Shown here: positions 32,902-45,209 of the stretch, one piece after another
How positions within the stretch are numbered: position 1 is the stretch's first letter
How the letters are laid out: each line of letters begins with the position of its first letter
Origin: Tachypleus tridentatus
Lineage: Eukaryota > Arthropoda > Merostomata > Xiphosura > Limulidae
Assembly (NCBI RefSeq): GCF_004210375.1
Contig: NC_134829.1
Span: forward strand, 54,676,107 to 54,740,106
DNA: 64,000 nt
Reading direction: 5' to 3'
Position numbers and translations under genes: made by a program
Notes under the pieces: generated by a model
Databases searched by the model: none
What the model saw: only the letters and a program-made list of their open reading frames with translations
Told to the model about the DNA's origin: nothing

Positions 32902-34471
32902 ACTTTTCAACTAACGCCATGGTCGTTATAGTAACAATGAAGAGAAAGATGTACCGCATTATTCACATGTATTTTGGAACACCAATGTTGACGTGTCACA
33001 GGAGCTTCGAAACTTGGCAATTTATATTTCAATTTAAAGACAGGCGAATTTGAATAATAGTACCGATAGTAAAAAATAGGTCATAATATTAAACTTTCAT
33101 ATTTTATTTCGTTTACATTAAATTGCGACCCACGTGCACAAGCGTAATTTCCACGAACTTAAATAAAGCAACGAATTAAAGGTAACTTGTAGGACTGCGA
33201 TATACACAAAATCGAACCAGTTTTTGTAGCATTTAAACTGTTGTTACAAATTACTTATATCAAAACAAAATAAAGTTTATAATGTGTTATTCAAACACGA
33301 CAGAGAGACTAAGTGGTTATCATTGAACGTTTGAGTTCCTCAAAGTTCTAAAATCGAAAAAAAACAAATATATGTAATCGACTTGTTTTAAACCACAAAC
33401 AGCAGAGGATTCTCGATTGTTTAACTGATTCTGCAAACATTTTAAAATCTCATTGCAGATCAAACTGTATATTTATATGTTTGTACACTTTTTGTTTACG
33501 TTCGTGTAATGTTGACAAAACATTTCCGCTAGATAGCGCTGTTGTTATGAAAGTATACTTGAAGTAAATCTGACTTCTAGATTGTTCTGCGAGAGAAATT
33601 TCTTTTGCCTTTCATTTTATCGTAAGGATATTTTCTTTAAATATTCTCTCCTGGTTCGGAGTGTATGTGTGTGCGTTATCGAGTGGTTCTTTGTGAGGTA
33701 AAGTTTCACTATAATTCTAGTAAGATAAGCTATTTCAGTTATTATTTCGTTTCTTATATTAATCGTGTTTTATTACTACTTTTAGAATCACCCGTTTTTG
33801 TATATACGTTAGATGCGAGTAAAGCAAATTTCCCAATTTCTCACTAGGCTGCGCTACCGCTGAAACTCTGGGGTAATGAAGCCCTCTAGTGGTGAACCTA
33901 CTTTCATTTAGTAGCTGATGCGTTTGAAAGCAAACTCGTGAACCTGTGAATTTAAAAAGAAATTTCCTATCTGTAATGGAGTTAATGGACTGTTAATTTT
34001 CGCGTTAAACTAATCTGTGATTACTTCAATTAACAATACTCCCCCTCGCGTACAGTGCTTGTGTGTATATATATATTTACATGTAAGCGTAGATTGTCGA
34101 TCAAAACCAAAGGGGAAAAAAAATTCATATTAAACTTGACTAATGTTTCGAAACGATCTTTGTGATGAGATACACTTCACACTGCATAGGATAAAAATAA
34201 TTTTTGATGGAAAGCACTTGAAGTGTAATAATTTGTAGCGATAAAGCCATATGGATTTCCTAATTATGGAATGGAACAACACAAGTGCACAGTAAATTAA
34301 GACACCCAAACTCAAAGCGTAACTTTGTTTAGCACAAGTCTTTCAGACCACATGTCTTGGAGCCTAAAAAACAAACAGCTTACCGACAAACTCGGAAGCC
34401 GTATGGTCTACTTAAGAGAACCGGTGAAGTGGAGAAACACATAAGCTGATTATTAAGCACATTTTGAGAAG
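32902..34471. other. 1.6 kb of single-copy DNA
   Basis: The longest clean stretch in this half. Short frames only. A donor-like gaggtaaag near 33697 follows an AT-rich segment, but there is nothing firm enough to call an exon or promoter. Confidence 0.4.
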
Positions 34472-34736
34472 CCCCGGCATGGCCGGGTGGTTAAGACATT
34501 CGACCTCTTAATCTGAGGGTGCGGGGTCGAATCCCCGTCGCACCATACATGCTTGTCCTTTCAATCGTAGAAGCGTTATAATGTTACGGTCTATCCCACT
34601 ATTCGTTGGTAAAAGAGTAGCCCAAGAGTTGGTGGTGGATGATGAAGACTAGCTGCCTTCCCTTTTTCATTGCTAAATTAGGGACGGCTAGTGCAGATAG
34701 CCCTCATGTAGCTTTGCGCGAAATTAAGAAAGAAAC
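34472..34736 (+). mobile_element. SINE family A, variant-anticodon subfamily
   Basis: Starts ccccggcatggccgggtgg and has attcgacctcttaatctgag exactly as the copy at 32623. Full core, tail agctttgcgcgaaattaag. Confidence 0.93.
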
Positions 34737-34825
34737 AAATATCTTCAGACTATTATTATTTATATAACACTAAACTAAAGAAAAAGAACTGCTTCAGTTT
34801 GTTTCAAAGGACCTAGTTTTCTTAC

Positions 34826-35690
34826 ATCAGTTCTCCTTATGATTGTACTGTCTGTAATATTAAACTAAAGAAGACAGTACTTAAGGTGGTTGTTAAATGG
34901 TTATCGTACAACAGTGCTCCTTGTGATTGTACTGTCTGTGATATTAAACTAAAGAAGACAGTACTTAAGGTAGTTGTTAAAGGGTTATCGCACAACAGTT
35001 CTCCTTGTGATTGTACTGTCTGTGATATTAAACTAAAGAAGACAGTAATTAAGGTGGTTGTTAAAGGGTTATCGCACATCAGTTCTCCTTGTGATTGTAC
35101 TGTCTGTGATATTAAACTAAAGAAGACAGTACTTAAGGTAGTTGTTAAATGGTTATCGTACAACAGTGTTCTCCTTGTGATTGTACTGTCTGTGATATTA
35201 AACTAAAGAAGACAGTACTTAAGGTAGTTGTTAAAGGGTTATCGCACATCAGTTCTCCTTGTGATTGTACTGTCTGTGATATTAAACTAAAGAAGACAGT
35301 ACTTAAGGTAGTTGTTAAATGGTTATCGTACAACAGTGCTCCTTGTGATTGTACTGTCTGTAATATTAAACTAAATAAGACAGTACTTAAGGTGGTTGTT
35401 AAATGGTTATCGCACATCAGTTCTCCTTGTGATTGTACTGTCTGTAATATTAAACTAAAGAAGACAGTACTTAAGGTGGTTGTTAAATGGTTATCGTACA
35501 ACAGTGCTCCTTGTGTTTGTACTGTCTGTAATATTAAACTAAAGAAGACAGTACTTAAGGTGGTTGTTAAATGGTTATCGCACATCAGTTCTCCTTGTGA
35601 TTGTACTGTCTGTAATATTAAACTAAAGAAGACAGTACTTAAGGTAGTTGTTAAAGGGTTATCGTACAACAATTATCCTTGTAAAAAAAT
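34826..35690. repeat. 84-bp tandem repeat, 10-11 copies, in alternating dimers
   Basis: Unit includes ccttgtgattgtactgtctg, atattaaactaaagaagaca, gtacttaaggtggttgttaa and tggttatcg. From about 35076 two forms alternate: gcacatcagttctcc and gtacaacagtgctcc, a 168-bp dimer. Each unit can fold tactgtc against gacagta around a loop of about 20 bases. Because 84 is a multiple of three, long repetitive frames appear on both strands and are not genes. Confidence 0.96.
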
Positions 35691-36282
35691 ATAAAAAGTT
35701 TAAAATTTCCTGGTTTTATAATACAAATCATAATCGTTTTACTGATATAATCACAAACCCTATCCAAGAAGGCTGAATGAAGTGTTCAAATGAAGTAGTA
35801 GCCACCTGACGGTGTAACTAGTAACTATCAAGTCTAAAAAAAAAAGTAAAACGTAATTGTAGATTTTGAAAGTCATTTGTGAGTTTTTACACCTTGTTAC
35901 GTCTCCACAAATATTGTGAGATTACTATAAGTTGCGAAGACTTTTGTTAAAGTTTTTTATTTTAACATCAAGTATGAAACAATTCAACTGATCATTTGTA
36001 ATCTGATTGGCTGACTAAAACTGTCTTCAAATTTGAATATTTCTTTTATTATATCAGTTACGAAGAACAATAATCATGTCCTTAGTTTAGAACAAATCTC
36101 CCCCCCCCCCAATGTATGAGTTTTGAACAATAATGTTTCAGTTCTCAGATAAAAGTATAACCCCCTCTTATCAGACATGAACAACAATATTTATATAATC
36201 ATGGTTGGATTTCAGAACAAACTTAAGTCTGTTAATGTAATAATCAACTTCATCCTCCAAAAGTAAATTACACTGTTGAAGT
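35691..36282. other. single-copy AT-rich DNA
   Basis: Contains an uninterrupted C run of 11 at about 36100-36110. Nothing else recognised. Confidence 0.45.
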
Positions 36283-36560
36283 ACATCTAGTGTATTACTC
36301 TGATGAAGAATACCTAGTGTATTAAACTGATGAAGTACATCTAGTGTATTACACTAATGAAGAACACCTAGTGTATTACACTGTTAAAATACACCTAGTG
36401 TATTACACTGATGAAGTACACCTAGTGTATTACACTGTTAAAATACACCTAGTGTATTACACTGTTAAAATACACCTAGTGTATTACACTAATGAAGAAA
36501 ACCTAGTGTATTACACTGTTAAAATACACCTAGTGTATTACACTGATGAAGTACACCTAG
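36283..36560. repeat. 27-bp tandem repeat, about 10 copies
   Basis: Unit: acctagtgtattacactgat, then gaagtac. Two interspersed forms: gatgaagtac and gttaaaatac. Produces an artefactual 74-residue frame. Confidence 0.94.
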
Positions 36561-37161
36561 TCTTATAGCCAGAAATAGGCTACAACCCCTTGGTAACTTT
36601 GTTTCGCCGTACACTTGGAAAGCGAGAAGCCTTTCGTTTCGATTGAATTTATGTCCGGCTTGAAGCTGTATTTGTTAACCGGCTGTCGACTTGATAAGTG
36701 CTCCCACCCTCTGTGGATCACAGCAACACTAGAACTAGTTACATTAAGGTTTAACTTGTCAAGAACCAGCGCCCTCTCTGAAATAGATTACTGAATAACC
36801 AACCTCGCTGTTTCACTCCTTTAATTGCATTATGTAAAATATAACCCAGAAACGTTGCCCGAAAAGTTTGATTCAGAGATTTATATAGATGTACGCGAAG
36901 AAGCTTCCAGACGTTACTGTTTAAATAACCCCATACTTCTCTGAATTTATTTTAATAGTTATTAGCATAAAGTAAATTACTTTCGAGACTTTGCATTTCC
37001 AGTTCTTTATCTCATTCATTATTCGAATCACTTTTTGATTTTAAAAGTTTGTTGTTATACGTTTGAAACTTTTTAAATGATTTGGCTTATATACTTTTTC
37101 CATCATAGTTACTGTTAGGGAATATATGTATGTGTATATATATATATAAACCAGATCGTTG
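36561..37161. other. single-copy DNA
   Basis: Nothing recognised apart from a TA microsatellite near 37135. Confidence 0.4.
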
Positions 37162-37413
37162 AGTTTGTTTGTTTGGTTTGAATTTCGCACGAAGCTAGCC
37201 GTCTCTAATTTAGCAATTTAAGACTAGAGGGAAGGCAACTAGTCATCACCACCCACCTCCAACTCTTGGGTTACTCTTTTACCAACAAATAGTGGGACTA
37301 ACCGTCACATTATAACACTTCTAAGGGCGAGAATGTTTGTTCTGACGGTGATGCGAACCCGAGACCCTCGGATTACGAGTCGAGTGCCTTAATCACCTAG
37401 CTATGCCGAGCCA
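37162..37413 (-). mobile_element. SINE family A
   Basis: Reverse A. About 15 bp lost near the tail (gcacgaagctagccgtctc). Head complete to gctatgccgagcc. Confidence 0.9.
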
Positions 37414-37792
37414 TTATTTTAAGTGTGTGGTGGATTTACCCTCTTAACAACATTAATTTGATGTCATAAATTCTGATCTCTCTGTTACTGGTTCGCCTTA
37501 ATGCAAGTTAATTAATGCTAGAATATCTGTTCAAGTTTTCCCGAGCTCGTGAAGAAGTGGGCCTGAGAGACCCTTTAATAACTTCAACAGCCTGATATGC
37601 TACGATCATCAATTGTCACGTCAGTAATTGATCAAGACGAAATGAGGTCACAATCGGATTATGAGAAATTAATATCCAGATATTTCCGGTTTGAGGTTGG
37701 AAGGTAACTTCTCTTTAACATTAGGAAACGTATGCTGCTTTACAATCGATTTTTCTCATTTCATTTTTATTAAAATTTGTCTGAAGATTTCT
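37414..37792. other. single-copy stretch
   Basis: Nothing recognised. Confidence 0.4.
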
Positions 37793-37893
37793 TTATTTGT
37801 TGTTAAGCACAAAGCTATCTGTAGTGTGCCTATCACGGGTATCGAAACCTAGTCTTATAAGCCTTCAGACTTACCTCTGAGCCACTTGGGAGT
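37793..37893 (-). mobile_element. SINE family B, shortened
   Basis: Reverse B: gttgttaagcacaaagctat, cacgggtatcgaaacc, ctctgagccacttggg. About 15 bp of the middle lost. Confidence 0.83.
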
Positions 37894-37937
37894 TTGTCTT
37901 AAAAATAGAAAGATTAGGCGAGAATAGAATATGCGAC

Positions 37938-38215
37938 CATGTTTACCGAAATCCTCATCTATTCTATTCAGAAATTCCACGCTATTCTGTTTACCGAAAT
38001 TCTCAGTTTCCACGCTATTCTGTTTACCGAAATCCTCAGTTTCCACGCTATTCTTTTACCGAAATCCTCAGTTCCCACGCTATTCAATAAAATATTCTCA
38101 GTTCCCACGTTATCCAACAAAACTCTCGGTTTACAAGTTTCTGACCAAACCCACACTGTCAGTTCCCGCGCTATTCTACAAAACAAACCTTTCAGTTTCG
38201 ACAATATTCATCTAG
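37938..38215. repeat. 33-bp tandem repeat, about 6-8 decaying copies
   Basis: Unit: ccacgctattctgtttaccg, then aaatcctcagttt. Good copies on the left, progressively changed to the right (tcccgcgctattctac). Gives three overlapping artefactual frames. Confidence 0.88.
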
Positions 38216-38236
38216 CCCAGATGTAAGGTTATATTT

Positions 38237-38352
38237 TAGGACGGTGAGACAACAGAAAAGTTACGGTATTATAATTTTAAAATCCGGGGTTCGATTCCTA
38301 CATTAGATAAATAACATAAAACGGATTTTTTGCTACAAAAGATAAACAGTTC
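38237..38352 (+). mobile_element. decayed SINE, probably family C
   Basis: Keeps ttttaaaatccggggttcga and a weak tail ttttttgctacaaaagataa. Confidence 0.5.
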
Positions 38353-38997
38353 TCACGCTATTCAACAAATCAAAATATAGTTCCAAAGCACTGGAATTAA
38401 TTTTATAAGCTTTTGAACCAAGGTGGTGAGTTTGAAAGGACAAATGATAAAATATGTCAAAACGTCTTTGATTCTAGGATTGGTACATCCAAGAAGTAGG
38501 TTTGGTTCTTAAGTATCGGTATAACATAACAGAAACCGTCGAACTAAAGATAAGGTTAAATACGTTAAATATTTAAATGTAATATGTATTAGATCACATC
38601 TTCTAACGGTACAGTAAAAACATTACTGGCACAACAAAGCAGCTGCCATGTCTGTTATTGACCATGAACAGCTAACGAGGGTTACGATATGGAACCAAAT
38701 GACCCATAACCACTCAAGTCCAACACATTAGTTGTGTTTTTGTTTTTGACATATTTACATTTAGTTGAAGATCGAGCGACTTTGACAGACGGCGTCCTAT
38801 AAATTCTCAAATATCTTCCGTATTCCTGAACCAAATACTCTGTTTTTAGCTTTTATATCTATTTGTTTTTATGATCTCGAAAAATATGGAATTATGAGCT
38901 ACACGACCACAAAAATAACGAATGATAACGTTTGTTGCACGTCACGGGAAAACACCCATCTTCAGTGAATTCCCATGAAGTTGTTGTTGGTGATAAT
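38353..38997. other. single-copy DNA
   Basis: Nothing recognised. Confidence 0.4.
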
Positions 38998-39116
38998 GGT
39001 GGGTTTTCAGAGCAAAGTTACACAAGGGGTTATCTTTAATCTGTCAACCTCGAGGACTCGAACCCCGGATTTTAGCGTTGCTAGTCTAACGATTTACTGT
39101 TAACTTGCCTGGGGAC
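38998..39116 (-). mobile_element. diverged SINE of the B/C group
   Basis: Reverse: agagcaaagttacacaaggg, then gaggactcgaaccccggat, ttttagcgttgctagtc and cttgcctggggac. Confidence 0.75.
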
Positions 39117-40777
39117 TTTTTTTTACTGTAATTACAAATAGTAATCTAAATTTTCAATAGAAATTTATTCAAAAACCATATGTATTTGTAACAGGATGGT
39201 TGAGACCCAAAGCGATGAGTGTGTAAAAAAATAAACAACCAGTAAATTAGATATAGACCCTCAGAAGAAAATAAGACAAGGAACCTACGTAAGTCATAAG
39301 AAGGATTTAACGGAAACTTAACTCAGAATAAGTTCAAGTGTTATTTCAGTTAGAAAGACTTGTTTATTGAGCAGGGTTTGTAATCAGAAATGCGTACTGC
39401 CTGTAGCAAAAACTCAGACGTCTGCTGATGTAATTTTTTTCCCAGAAGTTTCACTCTGATTGGATGGTAGATGTACAGAAAGACGATAAAAGCTAAGTAG
39501 ACCTGTTGGAAATCCCCGTGAATAAGTGTGATTAAATAGTGTTTGTTTTTCTGATGTCAGTGGGCTTGCGACTACCACATGTATAACTAAATGATCCATG
39601 AACGAAGTGGGATTGGTATGCAGTCCTTCGAGTCAAAAAAAAAAATCGTATGACCGTTTAAATGGTGTAACAAATGCCTTACAAAGATTCTTATAATAAA
39701 CCACAGTTGAAGCAATGTGCTGTGACATGTAGCTTGAAACTGGTTTATAAAGACAAACATACAAATAACGACTAAGTTTCCGCTAAGCTGCACGAGAGCT
39801 ACCTCTTCATAGAGAAAACAGTCATTCAACACCACCTTCCGCCAACTCTTGGGTCATAAAGCTTGGAGACGGCTTCAAAGGGTGGCGAAATAAGTTATCA
39901 CAAATGTACAACGCTTTCACAAGTTTATGTTAACATTAGGTGCTCATAACATTAAAGGTGGCCATTAGCACATTGTACTTGAGCTGGTTTGATGCGTTTC
40001 TGAAATAAAAGACATCTTTGAAAGAGAAATCTCCAGATGGTATACAAATGGTATGCATCTAATGATGAAACGTTATAGTTTTGTTCGCTGCCTATTCAAA
40101 CACCCTTGAAAACCTTGTTTTCTGAAACGTGGGACAATCGTCATTACATTTGAACTATTGATTACTCAGGTCAAACATAGGATTTGACCTCTGTATTCAA
40201 ACTACGTTTAAGATTTTGACCTATACGTTAAAACTAAGCATCAGGATTTAACCTTTACATTTGTAGCATAAAAACGAACCCAAAACGTATGGTGCTTTTT
40301 TGTTTTCATTTTAGCAGCAACAGGACGTGAACTCCAAACTTCTAGCATCCTGATCACTGCAAACAGATACACACATTGATTTCCATCCTCAAATTTTGTA
40401 TGTATACCGATTGTAACTTACAATAGGATTATTATAGACAAGGACATGGAACGGCTGTAAGTCTCTTCTGCGTTTCGTAAGATCAGAGAAAAAAATAACT
40501 CACAAATGACCTGTAGAAGAATGAATATGACGCTTAACTTTACGTTAAACTTAATTCAGAAATTTTGGTACTTATATTAAGCCTAATTTTATATGTTTAG
40601 AAATGCTGGTATTCCACTGATTTTATGTATTAAATAAACAAACTACTGCTACGTCTTTTACGTGTTTACTTCTGTGTTGTGTGAAAATGTCAGATGAGAT
40701 TGTGATGGGTGTGTATGTGTAATGGAGGGGGGCTCTTTCTTAATTAACGTCTATATTGCTATGAGGTTTGTTTTCTG
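39117..40777. other. 1.66 kb of single-copy DNA
   Basis: Short chance frames only. A tRNA-like scrap at 40312-40350 (gcaacaggacgtgaactcc) resembles one at 48905 but is too short to assign. Confidence 0.4.
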
Positions 40778-40890
40778 GTTGGTTTAGAGCAAGGCTATAT
40801 TATGCTGTCTGCTTTGTTCACCTTGGGGAATAAATTCCCAACTTTAAGCGTTGTAAGTTCGTAAATTTTTCACTATCCCACCAGGGGACA
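40778..40890 (-). mobile_element. diverged SINE of the B/C group
   Basis: Reverse: agcaaggctatattatgctg, caccttggggaataaattcc, ttaagcgttgtaagttcg, cccaccaggggac. Confidence 0.72.
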
Positions 40891-41195
40891 AGTAATAGTC
40901 CTTCGTCAGTATGGAATTATCTTTCGTAACCGAAACATGACCCTGATGTGGATGATATTACGATCAATTCATAACTGACGGATTTTTTTTTTCAGTAAAT
41001 TAATCTTGTCTTCCAACAGGGAAATCCTGAAATACCAGACATGTCGAAAATAAAACACGTGGTTATCTGTTTTGAATGTAAAGCTTTCCCGTAAGGAATC
41101 TTATTTTAGAACAGATGTGATGTTTTGACCAGTGGTAGGAAACACGACTTTTATCGTTATAAATAATGAGTCTTGCCGCCAGGAAGAATTGATTT
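40891..41195. other. single-copy stretch
   Basis: Nothing recognised. Confidence 0.4.
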
Positions 41196-41315
41196 GATTA
41201 TTTGGAACTAAGCACAACGCTACACAAAGAGTTATATGTGCCCTGCCCGCCATGGGTATCGAAACCCGGTTTCTAGTGGTGTTAGTCCACAGGCATACCG
41301 CTATGCCACTAGGGA
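41196..41315 (-). mobile_element. SINE family B, full-length
   Basis: Reverse B: ggaactaagcacaacgctac, tgtgccctgcccgccatggg, tatcgaaacccggtttctag, accgctatgccactagggag. Confidence 0.9.
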
Positions 41316-42420
41316 GTAGTTATACTTGTAAACACGACTCTCGACAAAATGTAAAATAGTTTCTTGTTAATCTGTTTAGGAACTTTCTAGAAACAGTTTA
41401 TGGAAACCTAATATCTTAAACATAAACCCATAAAGATTTAATAACCAATGTAGTTTCGAATAATTTGTTATTTGAAAAATAAAAATAAAAAGAAGGCTCA
41501 AACATAAGACACATTTTGTGGTCGTGTTTATTGCAGTAAATATTGCTCTGTCTACTTTCAGGAAATTTTAAAATATTATTTTCTAAAACGCTGTGCCACT
41601 GGGGGCGCTAGGAAGGAGCGAAAAGAGGACACTGTGTATATAGCTCTTCACCAATATAATATTATTCAAGTTTCTTTTGGACTTGTTAGCGAGACTTTTT
41701 AAGAAAGAAAACAGCTTCTGATTATATTTTGAAAGAAAATGAATTGCTTTTGACAGACGGTCGGTTTTGAACGATCTAACTCGTCTCACTGAAAATGTAA
41801 ATAAACAAGACAAAACTCAACAACCGCCTTGGTGAAGCATGTCTTGACTCTGGATAAATGAGAGTCGTTGATGATGAATTTAAATAAATTATCAAAACGC
41901 TTGTTCAAAATACATTTTAACATATCTGTTGTAAATTTTCCCGTGATTCGTGACAGAGTTAATGTAAACGTGACGAAAAATGTTTTTTTACTTTCTACGG
42001 TTTACTTATTTGTATGCAAATATTGAATCGTAAAACAAGTTCCAACCATTTCACTAAGTAGTCAGTGCTGCGTTTTTAATCAATAAACAATTAGTTTGGA
42101 GTTGTGGGCAACCTTTAGAAGCTAATCACACTTTTCACAGTTGTACTCTTGGTTTGTCAGTCCTCGAATTTCATTGTTTTGAGCGGGCAATGAAAAGAGA
42201 GCAAAACTACGATACATACACACTTTTGACCTTCATTATTCTTTAAGTAAAAACAACATGTGTCTGTTTTTAAACACAAGTATTCCTTAAACAAGATAAA
42301 ACAAAGTGAAAATGAAGATTGACGTTCATAACCGTCTGGTATTAACACTGCTGGTTCAATGTAGAGAAACACACGTGGTTCTTTCTTAGAGTTTGTGAAT
42401 GGAAGATACAATAAATAAAT
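41316..42420. other. 1.1 kb of single-copy DNA
   Basis: Nothing recognised. Confidence 0.4.
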
Positions 42421-42432
42421 AACGCCATAATG

Positions 42433-42707
42433 CAGGCCTGGGATGGCCAGGTGGGTTAAGGCGTTTGACTCGTAATCCGAGGGTCGCGGGTTCGAATCCC
42501 CATCGCACTGAACATGCTCGCCCTTTCAGCCGTGGGGGCATTATAATGTGACGGTCAATCCCACTATTCGGTGGTAAAAGAGTAGCCCAAGAGTTGGTGG
42601 TGGGTGGTGAAGACCAGCTGCCCTCCCTATAGTCTTGCACTGCAAAATTAGGAACGGATAGCGCAGATAGCCCTCGAGTAGCTTTGCGCGAAATTCTAAA
42701 ACAAACA
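42433..42707 (+). mobile_element. SINE family A with 12-bp target-site duplication
   Basis: Complete, 275 bp: caggcctgggatggccaggt to the AAAC tail. Flanked by aacgccataatg (42421-42432) and aacgccatcatg (42708-42719), 11/12 identical. Confidence 0.95.
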
Positions 42708-43010
42708 AACGCCATCATGTAAGAAATAGGGTTAATAATGAGGAAATATTGAAACGTGAATTTCAAGTATAAATAGATGGAAACACCTAAAGGAGGGATT
42801 CACCTACCAGATCAACTTACCAAGCTGGAAGTATTCTTTTCTTCCTTGTCAACACTTATTTATGTCATGTTTATGATATTTACATGTTTTTGAGATATGT
42901 TTTACAACATTTTATGGCATTCAGTGCGACATGTATTTGTGTTGTGTCATTATTATGTGTTTTTTATGATACATTCCAATGAAATGTCTTTATTACACAT
43001 TCCAATGTCT
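42708..43010. other. single-copy stretch
   Basis: The right part (from about 42960) drifts into the following array; otherwise nothing. Confidence 0.4.
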
Positions 43011-43175
43011 TTATGATATTACCTTTAGAGATGTCTTTATGATATTACCTTTAGAAATGTCTTTATGATATTACCTTTAGAGATGTCTTTATGATATTAC
43101 CTTTAGAAATGTCTTTATGATATTACCTTTAGAGATGTCTTTATAATATTACCTTTAGAAATGTCTTTATGCTTC
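43011..43175. repeat. 26-bp tandem repeat in alternating dimers
   Basis: Unit: gtctttatgatattaccttt, then agaaat or agagat. The two forms alternate strictly across six units, a 52-bp dimer. Confidence 0.93.
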
Positions 43176-43579
43176 GTGTTTATAGTATATATTTATAGTA
43201 TAAAAATTGTATAAAACGGGTTAGACCATTAGGTTGTGCATTTTTTGTATTTAGATTACCATTTTTTAAAGCAAGGGGGCATTGTTATCATGAAAAACTG
43301 ACTGAAAGTGTCAATTTTTGTTTAGGATTGTTATTGGTTCCTTTGGGAATTATGTTACTCAATTATAGCGGGAAAATAAATGTTTGACTTGAAAAATGAA
43401 AACAAACTTTTATAGGACATTCAGTTCGTTTGTTTAGATCCTGTTTATGAAACTGATATATTTGAGAGATAAATTAAAACATGGAAATAACAAATAAAGT
43501 CTTGAGGTTTGGAATAATTTAAAATCTCCATCTATTGAGTGTGGCGTACCTCACACGTGGCATCCATTACCTTATTGAG
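43176..43579. other. single-copy stretch
   Basis: Nothing recognised. Confidence 0.4.
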
Positions 43580-43693
43580 TTGACTGTTTGGAATTAGGTA
43601 CAAACCTAGCTACACAAAGGGCTATTTGTGCCCTGCCCACCACGGGTATCGAAACCCCATTTTTAGCGGGTGAGTCCGCAAGGATACCGCGTT
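43580..43693 (-). mobile_element. SINE family B
   Basis: Reverse B: tttgtgccctgcccaccacg, ggtatcgaaaccccatt, gtgagtccgcaaggataccg. The end of the head is cut where unrelated DNA and then an array begin. Confidence 0.87.
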
Positions 43694-43711
43694 AGTTTTC
43701 GACGTTTAACG

Positions 43712-43981
43712 ACTGTAAAAAACTATTCTCTTACTCTACTGTATCACAGGAATGTAAAAACTATTCTCTTACTCTACTGTATCACAGGAATGTAAAAACT
43801 ATTCTCTTACTCTACTGTATCACAGGAATGTAAAAACTATTCTCTTACTCTACTGTATCACAGGAATGTAAAAACTATTCTCTTACTCTACTGTATCACA
43901 GGAATGTAAAAACTATTCTCTTACCCTACTGTATCACAGGAATGTAAAAACTATTCTCTTACTCTACTGTATCACAGGAAT
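43712..43981. repeat. 38-bp tandem repeat, 7 copies, highly uniform
   Basis: Unit: tgtaaaaactattctcttac, then tctactgtatcacaggaa. Only one substitution (ttaccct) seen across the array. Confidence 0.96.
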
Positions 43982-44704
43982 CATTATTACTCAATACAAA
44001 GCTGAGAAACAACGACACAAAACTTTCTTATGTTTGGCATTTATAAAACTGACTTTGAAATCAACTATTTTACTAGTACGTCTCTTATGCTTACCACTGA
44101 AAAACAGACTTGTGATGCTGAGACGAAGCATAACCTCAGGTTATTTGTGATACGTTAAGAAGTCTCAATTCTGTTACACCACGTACATTAACACACACTT
44201 TCGTTTGGTCAGAACTAAACCTAACTGATCAAACTATCACGTACAAATGTGTATGTTTTATGTTTTGTTGCATATATATGTGTATAGAATACTAGGTAGT
44301 AATAATACGGCATTAATGTTAACGTCACTCGAATAATACACATTTATTACCCGTTACTTTTAACGCCTGAGTTATCTGAGATTCATTCTTTTGGAAAACT
44401 GATGAATTAGCACGAGCGTTGCACGAATAGCGTCCGTTGTTCGCATCAGAACAAGCCATAAGTACTTCAACTTGTTAATGAGATAAAGACTTTCCTATTA
44501 GTCAGCAGAATATGACATATTTCAGTGAGAAAGGGTAGGCTCAGCAATCCCTTTAACTTAGGGCCAGTTTAACTTTGTACCCAATAAATTACACATCAAA
44601 TCATTTGAAAAATATTTGTTAGCTCGTAAAGAAGTTTAACACTTCTTTCCACACAAATCACGTGACTAAAACTCCACATATTTCCACATAACCGTTCTTA
44701 TGTT
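43982..44704. other. single-copy DNA
   Basis: Nothing recognised. Confidence 0.4.
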
Positions 44705-44983
44705 TCAGGTGATACACTAAAGGATTGGTTGTTTTGAATCTTTAGTAAAGCTACACGAGGGCTATCTGCGCGAGCCGTCCCTAATTTAACAGTGTAAGAT
44801 TAGAGGGAAGGAAGCTAGTCATCACCACCCACCGCTAACTCTTGGGCTAGTCTTTTACCAACGAATAGTGGAATTGACTGTTACATTATAACTCCCGACG
44901 GCTGAAAGGGCGACCATGTTTGGTGTAACGGGGGTTCGAACCCGTGACTATCGGATTATGAGTCGAGCGCTTTAACTACCAGG
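44705..44983 (-). mobile_element. SINE family A with extended tail flank
   Basis: Reverse A from about 44728. The 23 bp to its left (from tcaggtgatacact) match the flank of the copy at 13.5 kb with two differences. Head ends at gagcgctttaactaccagg. Confidence 0.9.
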
Positions 44984-45209
44984 ACGTTACATTACAGGGA
45001 AGGATATTATACCACTGCACTCACCTTCGACTTCTGGGTGATTCAACCGATGCTCTAAAGATGACTGTTTGACAACAGCACCTAATGACAATTCTTGGCA
45101 TATAAATTTAATACTTTATCTTGAATATATATAAAACAATCCTTTAATTAGTTCAAAACAACATGAATAACACAGCATTTCAATGCTGTTTTTCACATTA
45201 ACAAAGACC

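Noticed and set aside
33480-33900. Possible promoter and first exon (donor-like gaggtaaag near 33697)
   Set aside because: No supporting downstream exon, composition shift or core promoter pattern beyond what is expected by chance in AT-rich DNA.
34837-35694. Repetitive frames on both strands (up to 181 residues) with Cys-rich repeats, superficially like a repeat protein
   Set aside because: The 84-bp period keeps all frames in register; both strands are open at once and no start context, splice site or non-repeat domain is present.
42386-42766. 126-residue minus-strand frame containing GFEPATLGLRVKRLNPPGH
   Set aside because: It is the reverse translation of a SINE A head and core; the same phrase appears at other A copies (for example 2030-2224).
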